64,000 nt of DNA. Origin: Sphagnum magellanicum (lineage: Eukaryota > Streptophyta > Sphagnopsida > Sphagnales > Sphagnaceae). A program made the position numbers and the translations under genes. Within the stretch, counting starts at the first letter, position 1; each line of letters begins with the position of its first letter. Under the pieces are notes generated by a model that was not told the DNA's origin, did no database searches, and saw only the letters and a program-made list of their open reading frames with translations. Shown here in pieces: positions 34,240 through 44,135 of the stretch. Where the stretch lies: NCBI GenBank assembly GCA_021904315.1, contig CM038915.1, forward strand, positions 14,694,001-14,758,000. Direction: 5' to 3'.

Positions 34240-34442
34240 CGCCAGGAGTGATGGCTCAATGTTATAGCCCATTCTAGGGCCCTGGGACCTTATAAAAGGT
34301 CCTGGGTTCTCAAACCCAGTGGAGTGCAGGTGAAGCTCCTGTGGGTCCTCTGCCAATGAGCTTGACTTGGGGTGCCAACAGCTTGTCAGGTTGGGTCTGC
34401 CATTGTGCTTCCAATAAAAAAAGAAAATAGAAAAAAAAAAAA
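34240..34442 (+). mobile_element. tRNA-derived SINE with target-site duplication
   Basis: About 203 bp with RNA polymerase III promoter boxes: box A TGGCTCAATGT at 34252-34262 and box B GGTTCTCAAAC at 34305-34315. It ends in an A-rich tail (34416-34442). It is flanked by AATTGCACTCTTCA (34226-34239) and AATTGCGCTCTTCA (34443-34456), a 14-bp target duplication with one difference. Together these mark an LTR-less, LINE-mobilised SINE. It landed about 425 bp upstream of the B12D start codon. Confidence 0.8.
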
Positions 34443-34866
34443 AATTGCGCTCTTCAGTGAAAGCGGTCAGTGCATCTTCCTTGATGCCATCCTCGCATGC
34501 AACAAAAGGAAAAACAGACAGAGAAGAAGAAGACACGTGCAACCAAAATCTGCTCTTGGGAGAAGAACCAAATCCCCATCTCTCATCATCACACATGCAC
34601 GCGTCTCTGTCTCTCGCGTCACTGCAGCAGCTTTTGTACCAATATCATGTATCTCATAGCTCTACAGGAGAAGCTCAGACCCATGATCAATATGAAGCCT
34701 CTCGCGCATTGTTGCTTCATCACAACTCTACTGAATTTTTGTCTTTTTGGCTTCCCAATTTGCTGCAGCCCGGTTCTTTGTAAAATTGCCACTAGCTGAA
34801 ACTTGGGTCCTTTGAGATCATCTCAAAAGAGAGAGAGAATTCAGGGTTTAACTCATTACCATCATC

Positions 34867-36214
34867 ATGGCTTTGAATCCTTCCAGGTGGTCTCAGCACT
34901 GGATCCGGCCTGAGGTAACATCCGTTGAATCGGTCAAGCCTTGCTGAGAAAAAATTGCTTAGGCTGCAGCTTGCCAGTGCCACTCTTGAAACCCCGAACT
35001 AGAACTGATGGGGAAAACAATCCATCCTGCCATGAATGCAGCTGTCACAAGAAAATTTTATGATTCATTTTATGAGAAAATTTTATGGGATACTAGTGGA
35101 GCTGCTCAAGAAAGAAGTTTCTCACACAGTCTGTCTCTGAGGTTTTTTAGTTTCTCACACAGTCTGTCTCTGAGGTTTTTTAGTTTCTCACACAGTCTGT
35201 CTCTGAGGTTTTTTAGTGCCAGAACAATTGTGTTTTCTGCTGTGTTTCTGTAGCATTTCAGATGAACCGTTTTGTCCGGAAATTCTTCCTGATTCATTTG
35301 ATTTGAAGGGTATGTAAAACCCTAAGTACAAAAACTGAGGAACTGTATCTGATGGTGCTGCCATGTTATTTGTGAAGCAGATTGTGCCACTATTTGCGGC
35401 AGTGGCAACTGGGATTGGCTTAAGTGGTTTCATAGCGGCTCGCCATTTTACTCTCAACCCTGATGTCAGGTTAGCCACAAATCATCCTTCAGTTGTAATC
35501 CAGCCCTCTCCTCCTCTCCTTTGAACATTGTTCATCTATTTCAACAAATTTGTGTGTCAGGACTCAGAATCTGCTGTTTTCTCTAAACCCCACACAACTA
35601 CTACCTCTTGTACTTCCACAATTGCATTTTGGACAAGGGTTCTGTATTATTGAAATCCTTGCTTACACTTTTTATTATGCCTGTCTGGTCAAGAGTTTAG
35701 AGAGCACTAGCAGATTTACATTACAAATGAAGACATTGTGTCTGTCTGGGTGTAGTAATAAGAACTGTCAGTCTGCACACCCTACCTGCAAAGACGCAAA
35801 GCTTCCCTCATTTTAGGGTTTCTAGAAGAAGTCCATAATCTATAAGTACAGCCTTTCTTTCAAGGGACTAGCACCGATTTTTGTAGGGTTGCAATTTTAG
35901 CAGTCCATAGTCCTACAATTCTTTCAAGGGGCTGGCTAGCATCGAATTTTGAACTGTAAAACAGCCTGATTTTATAGATCTGCTCGTTCATTGTGCAGCG
36001 GCATGATGTCCTAATTTGTTTTGTTTTGTTTTGCTGATATGTTGTCATTTGGTGGTATGTGAAAAGAGTCAACAAGGAAGATAGGGAAGCTGGCATCCTT
36101 GATAATTATAAGGAGGGCAAAACTTACAAGGATCATGGCCTCCGATCATATCTAAGAGAGCGAAGGCCCGAGATCATGCCAGCTATCAATGATGCTTTCA
36201 GTAAGTCAAAGTGA
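34867..36214 (+). CDS. B12D-family small mitochondrial membrane protein
   Basis: Three exons (34867-34914, 35381-35469, 36067-36214) join in frame to 94 residues. Exon 1 supplies MALNPSRWSQHWIRPE; splicing yields RPEIVPLFAAVATGIGLSG, matching the B12D motif RPEVYPLFAAVG. A hydrophobic segment covers about residues 17-38. Then come NPDVRVNKEDREAGIL (about 43-58) and the C-terminal RRPEIMPAIN. B12D proteins are related to the NDUFA4/MLRQ respiratory subunit and are linked to mitochondria, seed development and low-oxygen germination in flowering plants; the exact role is not settled. Starting at the ATG at 35363 instead would lose the conserved RPE, so the upstream exon is preferred. Intron 1 contains a 33-bp triple repeat. 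Confidence 0.9.
35116..35214 (+). repeat. Three 33-bp perfect tandem repeats
   Basis: The unit AGTTTCTCACACAGTCTGTC plus TCTGAGGTTTTTT occurs three times without change inside B12D intron 1. The unit is a multiple of three, so it keeps an open frame on both strands without being coding. Confidence 0.95.
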
Positions 36215-36690
36215 TAGATGAATTATCATCATGCACAAATCGAAAACTAAGTAGTGGGCATTTCTGTTCGATGGCAACACAAGCATGTGTGTGTGTGTGT
36301 GTGAACCGATGTCTGGTTTTTGTATGGGTTATTCCTTCAACAAAAGACTATGTTGCTAAGTTGGTACTGGACTTTGCTTCATTTGGAAGGGAGATTCAGA
36401 GTTGGTTGAGAAAATTCTCTTTTCTTGAAGCATGTTTCTGTTTTTATTCATGTACAGTTCACATTCCTTCTTGGGTCAGAGAAAGGGCACTGGAATCAGA
36501 AAGTTGCCTGGTTGGATGTCATCAAAACGTTGAAACCAACGTTGAATGTACGCATTTTCAGACAGTTTATCGATATTTGAAAAATTACTACATCTCAAAG
36601 AAGTGTGCAAAGGTTACCTTCTGTGCTCCTTTTAGAAGTGGAATTTTGAGTCATATTAAGGATAGGTACTTTGATTTGGAAGCTCCGCAT
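36215..36690. other. 3' flank of B12D
   Basis: Includes a (GT)n microsatellite at about 36286-36303. A 172-codon open stretch runs from here into the hAT element and is not credible as a gene. Confidence 0.5.
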
Positions 36691-36698
36691 GTAATAAT

Positions 36699-37711
36699 CA
36701 GTGTTGGGCAGTTCTCACTTTTTCAGTGAGAACGTTTAAGGGTTTCAGTCTGGTTCTTAGAATGAAAACCAGAGGTTTTTGCATAAAGTGATAACCTCTT
36801 TGAGGACCTGCCCCTCGATTCTCTCTCAAGTAAGAATCGTCTTTTTGAAAACTTCAAAGGGTATCAGTTGAATCTTTTTTGATAACCTTTAAGGGTATTA
36901 AAACGTATGGCCACCGGTTTTCAGGGCGGAAAGTCAGGAAAACACAGCACCAGTACCCTGAGTTTGGTCCAAAACCCGGTGAGATTTTTTAAAAAAACCT
37001 CCAAAAATTTACATTAGCCTTCAACTGGGGATCAAACTCAGAAAGGCACCACTTTTTGTGCCAAACTGAGTTTCATCCGGTTTTGACCCGTCTTTCCTTT
37101 TTCCTGAGCGCCTCCACTGCTGCTACATATATTTTCACTGCTCCTACATGTACAACTACTATAATTACCTCAGACCTTGGGTGCATTAAATGCTGAGTTT
37201 CAGCATTTCATACCCAGATGATATAAAACTTCCTTAATTTGCCGACCTCACTCAAAGAGGGGATAGGGGGTGAAAAGAGGCCCAAAGGCAGGGTGAAGAC
37301 ATGATGACTTTAAGGAAAACTTTAGTGTTTAGTTAGGTATAGGTTTTTTTAGTTTGGGTGGCGCTAGCCTCCTCAACCGCTCCTTCAGCGGGAGCTTCAC
37401 GAACAAGCTTCGGGCCCTACTACAGAAGGGCGAAATTTTTATTTATTAAATTAAAATTCAAAATAAATTAAGTATTTTAAAAAAACATTCTGAATTTTTT
37501 AATTTTGAAAAATTCGGCTGTTGTTGAAAATTGAGGGTTGTAATTTTTATGAGAACCGTTGGAGGTTTTTTTTCCAGAAACCTGAAACCCTTAAAGGTTA
37601 TCTAAATCTTTTCTTCTCTTTTTTATAATGAGAACCTTCAAGGTTCTTTAAAATGACTGTGAGAACCGGAACTGGCGGTTTCACAAAAGAGTGAGAACTG
37701 CCCCAACACTG
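36699..37711. mobile_element. Non-autonomous hAT-type DNA transposon
   Basis: 1013 bp with inverted ends: left CAGTGTTGGGCAGTTCTCA and the complement of the right end CAGTGTTGGGGCAGTTCTCA, differing by one G. It is flanked by a perfect 8-bp duplication GTAATAAT (36691-36698 and 37712-37719). An 8-bp duplication and CAGTG/CACTG ends are diagnostic of hAT elements. The interior is rich in imperfect inverted copies of AACCGT/GGTTTCAG-like words and has no transposase, so it depended on another copy. The intact duplication indicates fairly recent insertion. Confidence 0.9.
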
Positions 37712-37719
37712 GTAATAAT

Positions 37720-39620
37720 GCTCCATTCAATCTCTCCAAGCAAATCCTAACGATAGAACAGGGACTGAACACTGCAATAGTGAGATCTTTTGAAGTGCTT
37801 GTGGATCCAAGTAGCTTGAAAACAAGTGTAGAGTTCAATGCAGTATTTTATTTTTTGTTCACCTTTTCAATGTAGCATTGTCACCGCCCACAATCTCTAT
37901 CTGGGCCTCTATAATAGTTGCCCACATCCAACATAGAGTGTTAATTATTTCCCCATTCCCACCCATCTATCTATGAAGGAAGGTAGTTTGTCTGTTGTGT
38001 TTGGCATGTTGAGATCTCCAAAACCATGGTGCCTCGTCACAATCTTGGTACGCCATTGGAAAACCCTGAATGAGTTATGGGTGTACTGAGTTGGTTTCAT
38101 TATGTTTCAACCTATGGTAAAGAAGTTATAGAATACTTGTTATTGAAGATTCATTTAAATTGAAACTAACAATTATAGGTGAATTCGAGTGCACTCTTGA
38201 TATTCTCAAAAAACCCTCAGTGTGGGAGGTATTAAATTTTGAGTAGTTTTTGTCATGGGAAATTCAATCAAATTACACAAAATGGTTTTGGAAGGAAATA
38301 GCTGGTTTTGATTGGCCAACCATAATGATTGGGACAGGTGGTAACATTTATTAAATAATCTTGCACTTAATGCAGTAAATCCTTTTTCATTTATGGGTGG
38401 GGATGGGGAATAATTAACTCCTTATGTTGAATGTGTTAAACATTGATTGATGGAAAATAGGGGGTGTTGGTGGAGAGTAGTCTTTTTTTCATGGGCAACA
38501 TTTGTTTAAAGTTTTCAAAGAACACCCAGTTTTTGGGATTTTCTGACACCATATTTTGAAAAAAGATTCAGAAAAGTTTCCAGATTTTGATATCATGTTC
38601 CAATAGGGTAGCCAACAATATGGAAGGATGCTTACATTTTTTTTAATTCCACATTTCATTTATAGCAAAATTTGGCTAAACCTTTTTCTGGGTGATCATC
38701 ACCTTAGCTGGATCACAAAACTCCAACAAAAACACTGGTGAAGATGCTCTAAATCATTGCATGTTGGATTTGGTACATATTCATAGAGCCCCAAATGTGC
38801 GGAGGCATATCAGAAAATTGTTAAAATGAAAGGAAATTTATGACTAAAGATTCATTTTATTGTATCGAGGTCAGAACTTTTTGTTGGAATCTGAAGGGTA
38901 TGAGCCTTGGTCATCAGCATGCTCTTCATTTCTTTTGTCACATCTCATTTGGGTAAATATTATGACCTCGAGCTTTGTTGGAGAATGGGATATTCTAAAT
39001 GCAACTGTTTGGTTTCATTTCACTTTTGATATCCTGTTCGAAATTTTGCAAGTTCATGTTTACAATGCCAATTGCACAAATAATTGTCTTTCTCTTGGCA
39101 ACATGGGTAAATAATTTGTCTTGCCGTTTATTTACCCAATTTGTACTCACATGATAAATGTAGAAAATTTGACAAAAGATTCACCCTTATGTTTTACCTT
39201 ATGAGCATGGCAAATGTTTATCATTTACCTTCAAACAGTTGGAATTCTTTTGAAACCAAACCAACTATGGGAGTAGTGGAGGAATTGGTCTTATTCTCCA
39301 GAATACATCGCAGATGAGATGTGAAGTCCCTATATGACTGCTGCACACATAGCCTGTGTGAGTCAGGATTTCTTGATTCGCATCAAAGCATTAGAAACAC
39401 CCAGTTGTAGTGAAAACTAAAATGTTGAGACAAATCACAAGGAGACCCAACAAGGAAATCAAACCCAAAGAAGTACTTTATCACTGCACAAGAAATCACA
39501 GTGCAAACCCACATGAAGGTAGACTATGAAGTGGATGAATGAAACAACTCTCACGTGGTTCTTGTTCCGATGTAGAACAAGAGAGTGCTGAGAGTGTCAC
39601 AAGGATTGTTCCTGGGCTAC
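37720..39620. other. Intergenic, nothing recognised
   Basis: AT-rich sequence between the hAT element and the 3' end of NSN1. A block near 38660-38715 (TTTGGCTAAACC, then GGGTGATCATCACC) resembles the complement of one near 26030 and may be a dispersed element. Confidence 0.45.
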
Positions 39621-39623
39621 CAG

Positions 39624-42600
39624 CTAATTGACTCCATCCATGGCATCTCCCTCATCTTCTTCATCCTCGTCAGTGTCATCTTCTTCTTGCTCTGGTAGTA
39701 GAACCTGACCATCTTGATAATCAACATTGAAGTCATAGTCATCATTTGCCTCCTTAGCATCTGCTGCTGGACCCTGCTTTCCTGCCTTTTTCCTTCGCTT
39801 CTTTTCAGCTCGTTTGGCATGAGGGTTCTGTATTCCTTCTTCGTCATAGAGCCTGTCATTTTGGTTCAAGTATGCACGGCCCCTGGTTACCACTGCTGTT
39901 TCAGTTGTGTCCATCTCAGTAAGCCCTGCATCCTCACCTGCCTCTTTCTCCTCCTCCTCCTCCTCCTCCTCTTCTTCATTCTCACTGTCACCCTGCAAGC
40001 AAAGGCCAGAGTAGATTATTATGCTGAAGTCAAAGTACATCTTCCCCCTACCTTTTGGAACCAGGCACTTCTCCATCAGCAAGGACGTCTCCAATAAAGA
40101 CAGAGAGAAACACTAAGCAAAAGTTTGAAGCAGCTGAAAGTGGGATGCATGGAGTACACAAGTTGAGATTAGACAGTACCTCAGGAATGTCAACGTCCAT
40201 GGTAAGTGGTGCAGTTGATGGCATTTCAACGTGCAATGTGTCAACAAGAGATGGTAGACCAGCAATGACAGTGGACTCCTCATTCTTAAACACATCCTCC
40301 ACATCAAACTCCTTGCCCCAGGTTGCTACAATGCTGGACTCAGCATGCTCACTAACCTCCCGTGCTGGTGGTGTGGTGAAGTATGGTATTTTACCTGTAA
40401 GCAAATAGGAAGTATGATGATGATGAGGCTAGATATGCGGAAGACCTTTGTGCAATGAACATGAACTTATGAAGAACCAAATTGTCTTTTACTCCATTCA
40501 TAACCTACAAGGAACTAACAGTTGAATAAGCTGAAGGGAAGGGACCTTCATTCCAGTCATGAAGCACCATACGGGCTGCTGCAACACTGTCACCAACACC
40601 CCCCTTTTTGAGCTTGCCACGCACTGTGGCCACGTTCAGCAAAAACTCATCTTCGTTGCTGAATTGAGGGACCTTGTAGATTGACATCAGTTTCTCTGTT
40701 GGACAGAGCCGCAATATCTCTTTCACTGCAAGAGGCACATCATGTCTTTTGTCATCGAGAATATGCCAGGTCAAAACATACAAAAGAGGCAGATGACAGC
40801 AAATCAATGCACCAAGCTCAGCTGCCAGTGGTCTTTGACTGACCTGGGGTGATGGGATCTGCAAGCCTTTCAACTTTAGTACAATTTCGGAGAGTTGCAG
40901 AGGCTTCATTGTCGCCAGGGGATGCAAATACAATACCAGGACAGTCAAGGAGCTTCACATGCTTATCAAGGTGGATTTCTTGCATAGCCTTGGTCACACC
41001 TGGAGTTGCACCCACACTTGCCACTCTTGTTCTCTTCAAACTGTTGATGAGACTACTCTTCCCCACATTTGGGAATCCAACAACACCAACGACAACCCCA
41101 GTTTTCAGCTGCAAAATCAAGGTGCTTGTCAGCTGAAGCAATTCCATCGGCAACAACATTAAAAGTTCAAGAGAACTAGTTAACAGTGAGAGGAATGAAG
41201 ACTGGACAGAAGTGATACAAGAAGTCTACCTGCTGGTTCCTGGAGTAGTTTTTGAGAAGCTGTAACAAAGTCTCAGCTCCAAGGCAATCACTAGTTTGCA
41301 AAACCTCTGCATTCTCAGTTGCCTTCCTAGATGACTTACGGCCCAGATTTGTTCGTTGCTGTTGAGTGTTGCACTTGAAGGCCACTGTTGGCAGTTCTTC
41401 TCGAAGGTACTTCAGCCATCGCTCAACCACCTCCCTTGGTACCAAATCTGCAATAGCAAATGGTTAGTCTGAGATACATTAGCCAGATTAGACTTATCAG
41501 AGGTGAGTCAATGCAGCTTGTAACTGAAAATCGGTTCAACCAGTGACAGTTTGTTGCTCCAGTGCAGCCTCAGACTAAAGGACTGGATTGCCTATGTTGG
41601 AGAAAAACCATACCAATCTTATTCAGGAGTAACACAATGCGCTTAGTTGGGCCTGCCTTATGCACCATTCGTTCCACATCAACACATCTACTACCCAGGG
41701 GATCCCTAGCATCCAATACTTGAATCACAACATCAGATGCTTCCACCACCTTCATGAATTCCTTGTAGAATGCCCTCCGTGAACCATCTGAAATTTCACA
41801 TCCAGTCATTAGATCACAACATCAACCTGTAAGAAAAACCACATCACAACCTCAAATAGAATTGAGTTGATTGCAAAAGTGGTCAACAATTTTGCTTTGC
41901 AAGCAATCAAGGGATCACATTTCCAAAATCCCACTATGCATGGTCCACAGTACCTTGTGGGCTGACAGTTTCAGAAACCCTAGGTTTCTTCCGTTTATCA
42001 AACTCCAAGCTCCGCTTTGATGCATCCTTTGCAAGCTGAGAAAGGTCTTCATCTTCCTCCGTGTCAAGTAGTCCTAGCTTTCTCTTCTGAGCCTGCAACA
42101 AGGACCACACATACATTAGCCACTATGCTGGTAGGCTGCAAAGAGCTCAGGCTATGAATGTTCATCAAGCACCCTGTTAGGTGCTGTGTGCTTCTTCTTC
42201 TTCTAAATGGAACAAAAACAAGAGTCCATAAGCTGTGCAAGGTACAAAGAGTGCAATATCTCACCCTCTCCTTTTTAGCTTGCTTCTTCTGCTCCAGTTC
42301 CTCGACTGCACGGGCCCGGCGGGCTTCCAAGGCAGCAAGTTCCTGCTCCTTAAATGGCCAGGCATTGGGAATTCCAGGATCTTTCTCAACCTTAGCTTTC
42401 TTGTTCGTGCCAGCTTTCTTAGCCTCTTTTGCCTTCTTCTTATGATGCTCCTTCACCTTCTTCAGAATCTTATACTTCTTCCGCAATGGCATGCGCTTGC
42501 TTTTACTCTCTACATCACCACACCAGCAAATTCCAAAAAACTGAGAACTCCATTGTCCAAAACTCCCAAGTTCCCAATTCTCATCAGCATCTCAAAGTAA

Positions 42601-42747
42601 CACAACGCACCTAGCCCATTTCCCCACCACACACAAACACATACACACATACAAACATCACCTCTAAGCCTTTGCGATAAACACAACCTTGAAAACTCAA
42701 ACGAGGACTCCAAGCATGAAAGACTTACTCTTGCTTTTCTTCACCAT
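39624..42747 (-). CDS. NSN1: Nucleostemin-like GTPase (GNL3/NSN1 family)
   Basis: Nine exons (42747-42729, 42509-42265, 42092-41954, 41787-41614, 41447-41230, 41108-40844, 40725-40546, 40394-40180, 39992-39624) join in frame to about 607 residues; Arabidopsis NSN1 is close in length. The basic N terminus starts [18 protein letters not shown], continues as a lysine-rich coiled region and should target the nucleolus. The GTPase is circularly permuted (G4-G5-G1-G2-G3): [10 protein letters not shown], then NKID (about 190-193), GFPNVGKSS (276-284), GATPGVT and DCPG (320-323). Exon 9 has a poly-Glu tract and the [13 protein letters not shown] motif. The family acts in pre-60S ribosome assembly and, in plants, meristem and flower development. 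A short extra exon between exons 8 and 9 (about 40050-40130) cannot be excluded. It shares a promoter region with mS33. Confidence 0.93.
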
Positions 42748-43120
42748 CTTGAAAAGCTGTTTGATGCCACTAGCACCGGGCTGTGTAGGGATGTGTGCAC
42801 ACGAACCCGAGTACAAACAAACACGGTGCAGCAGCCTGCTGCGTTCTTTCCTTCCTTCCTTCTCGCGCGAGCGCACATACTCGCACAGACAGACACAGAG
42901 ATAGAAGAGAGACGCAATAGATAGAGAGTCGAAGACAAACGGGGGATCCTGCGAAAGGCGCCAAACCCTAATTCCCGAAACCCTAACCCTAGAAATCCCC
43001 ATGTCGATATCCTAATCCTAAAACCCGCATTGATGATGCAAGCAAATGCTGGGGTTAGTTTCTTCGAGTGAACTTCTTGCAGTTCTTGCTCGTCCGCGGA
43101 GTCGCGAGAATTGATGAAGC
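42748..43120. promoter_or_regulatory. Bidirectional promoter region with telo boxes
   Basis: These 373 bp separate the NSN1 (-) and mS33 (+) start codons. AAACCCTAA occurs at 42963-42971 and AAACCCTAACCCT at 42978-42990, with related CCTAATCCTAAAACCC just after 43008. Telo boxes are known in plant promoters of ribosomal and translation genes. GA-rich leader sequence lies on the NSN1 side (about 42890-42925). Confidence 0.65.
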
Positions 43121-43633
43121 ATGGCAACAAGGGTAGCGAAACTGTTGAGTGAGCACCTAGGCAGTGCTCGGAGATGGTGCTCATGGTCGACAGTTGAGAC
43201 TTCAACAAGCAGGCAAGTTGTTGCATCATCATCCCCGGGCTCATTAGGTCATCGGTTTTTCAGTACAGGATCTGCACCAACCCCAGTGCAATCTTTGGAG
43301 CTTCGTAAGGGTTTGCAATCTGGTGCCCGAACCACAGGACATGTTAGATCTCAGGAGGATGAAGCCATGTTGAGAGGACTCCTAGAAGCAAGAGCGCGGA
43401 TTTTCGGTCATGTGATAGGAAATGGACAAAGGTCAGGCCACAAAGTGTTGAGGAAAAAGTTGATAGGGGAGAAGCTTTTGGGCTGGTATGAAACGCCGAT
43501 ACAGAAACTGGATCCCATGTATGAAGATCCCAAGGAGAAGCGGCGGTTGCTGAAGCTCGAGAGATTGAAGCGACGGGGGAAAGGCCCTCCCAAGAAGGGC
43601 CATGGAAAGCGAGCCGCCAAGCGCGCGAAATAG
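43121..43633 (+). CDS. MRPS33: Mitochondrial small ribosomal subunit protein mS33
   Basis: An intronless gene of 170 residues. The first ~75 residues are rich in Arg, Ser and Ala with few acids (MATRVAKLLSEHLGSARRWC at the start), a typical mitochondrial presequence plus linker. The mS33 domain covers about 85-150: LLEARARIFGHVIGNGQRSG, VLRKKLIGEKLLGWYETPI and DPMYEDPKEKRRLLKLERLK. A strongly basic tail follows, GKGPPKKGHGKRAAKRAK. mS33 is a component of the mitochondrial ribosome small-subunit head. The plant protein is longer than animal MRPS33 because of the N-terminal extension. An out-of-frame ATG at 43114 just upstream is ignored. The gene is divergent from NSN1. Confidence 0.9.
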   Translation: MATRVAKLLSEHLGSARRWCSWSTVETSTSRQVVASSSPGSLGHRFFSTGSAPTPVQSLELRKGLQSGARTTGHVRSQEDEAMLRGLLEARARIFGHVIGNGQRSGHKVLRKKLIGEKLLGWYETPIQKLDPMYEDPKEKRRLLKLERLKRRGKGPPKKGHGKRAAKRAK

Positions 43634-43860
43634 AGGTAGAAGAATGCAGAATTCTTGATGATTTCTTAGATGATCATCATCATAGAAACAATCTTTTGAG
43701 CAATATTTTGATGAAATATCATGTCTATCTTCTACATGATGATGATGCTTCAAGCACATTGTAAATGGTTCATAAACCAATCCAAACCACAAACGTTTGG
43801 GTTGACAGTACCATCAGTATGCAACTCCTGTTGTGGTCATTTAGATTGGAAGCATTGTGT

Positions 43861-44135
43861 TGCAACATGTGTATGCATCAACCTGCATGAAATTGAATGA
43901 ATCTTTCACTGAGAATCAAGTCTCTACTGTTCATGTTTGTTCTTCATTACACCTGGGGACAGTCTCTTAGATACAGCTACGGACTGTCTCATAGATATGG
44001 TGTAGACTACAAACGTTGCAACACATGTATCATCAACACTGCATAATTGAATCAATGTTTCACTGAAGATTAAGTCTCTACTGTTCATGTTTGTTCCAAG
44101 TTACACCTGGGGACAGTCTCATAGATATAATCTAA
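43861..44135 (+). repeat. 156-bp tandem duplication downstream of mS33
   Basis: TGCAACA..TGTAT, then TTTCACTGA, GTCTCTACTGTTCATGTTTG and ACACCTGGGGACAGTCTC recur with an offset of 156 bp (43861 and 44017). The second copy is partial. Confidence 0.75.

Noticed and set aside
35363-35380. Alternative B12D start at the ATG at 35363
   Set aside because: It would remove the conserved RPE segment supplied by the exon at 34867-34914, which splices in phase.
36211-36729. 172-codon ORF after the B12D gene
   Set aside because: It starts at the B12D stop region and runs across the left end of the hAT element at 36699. It has no domain character.
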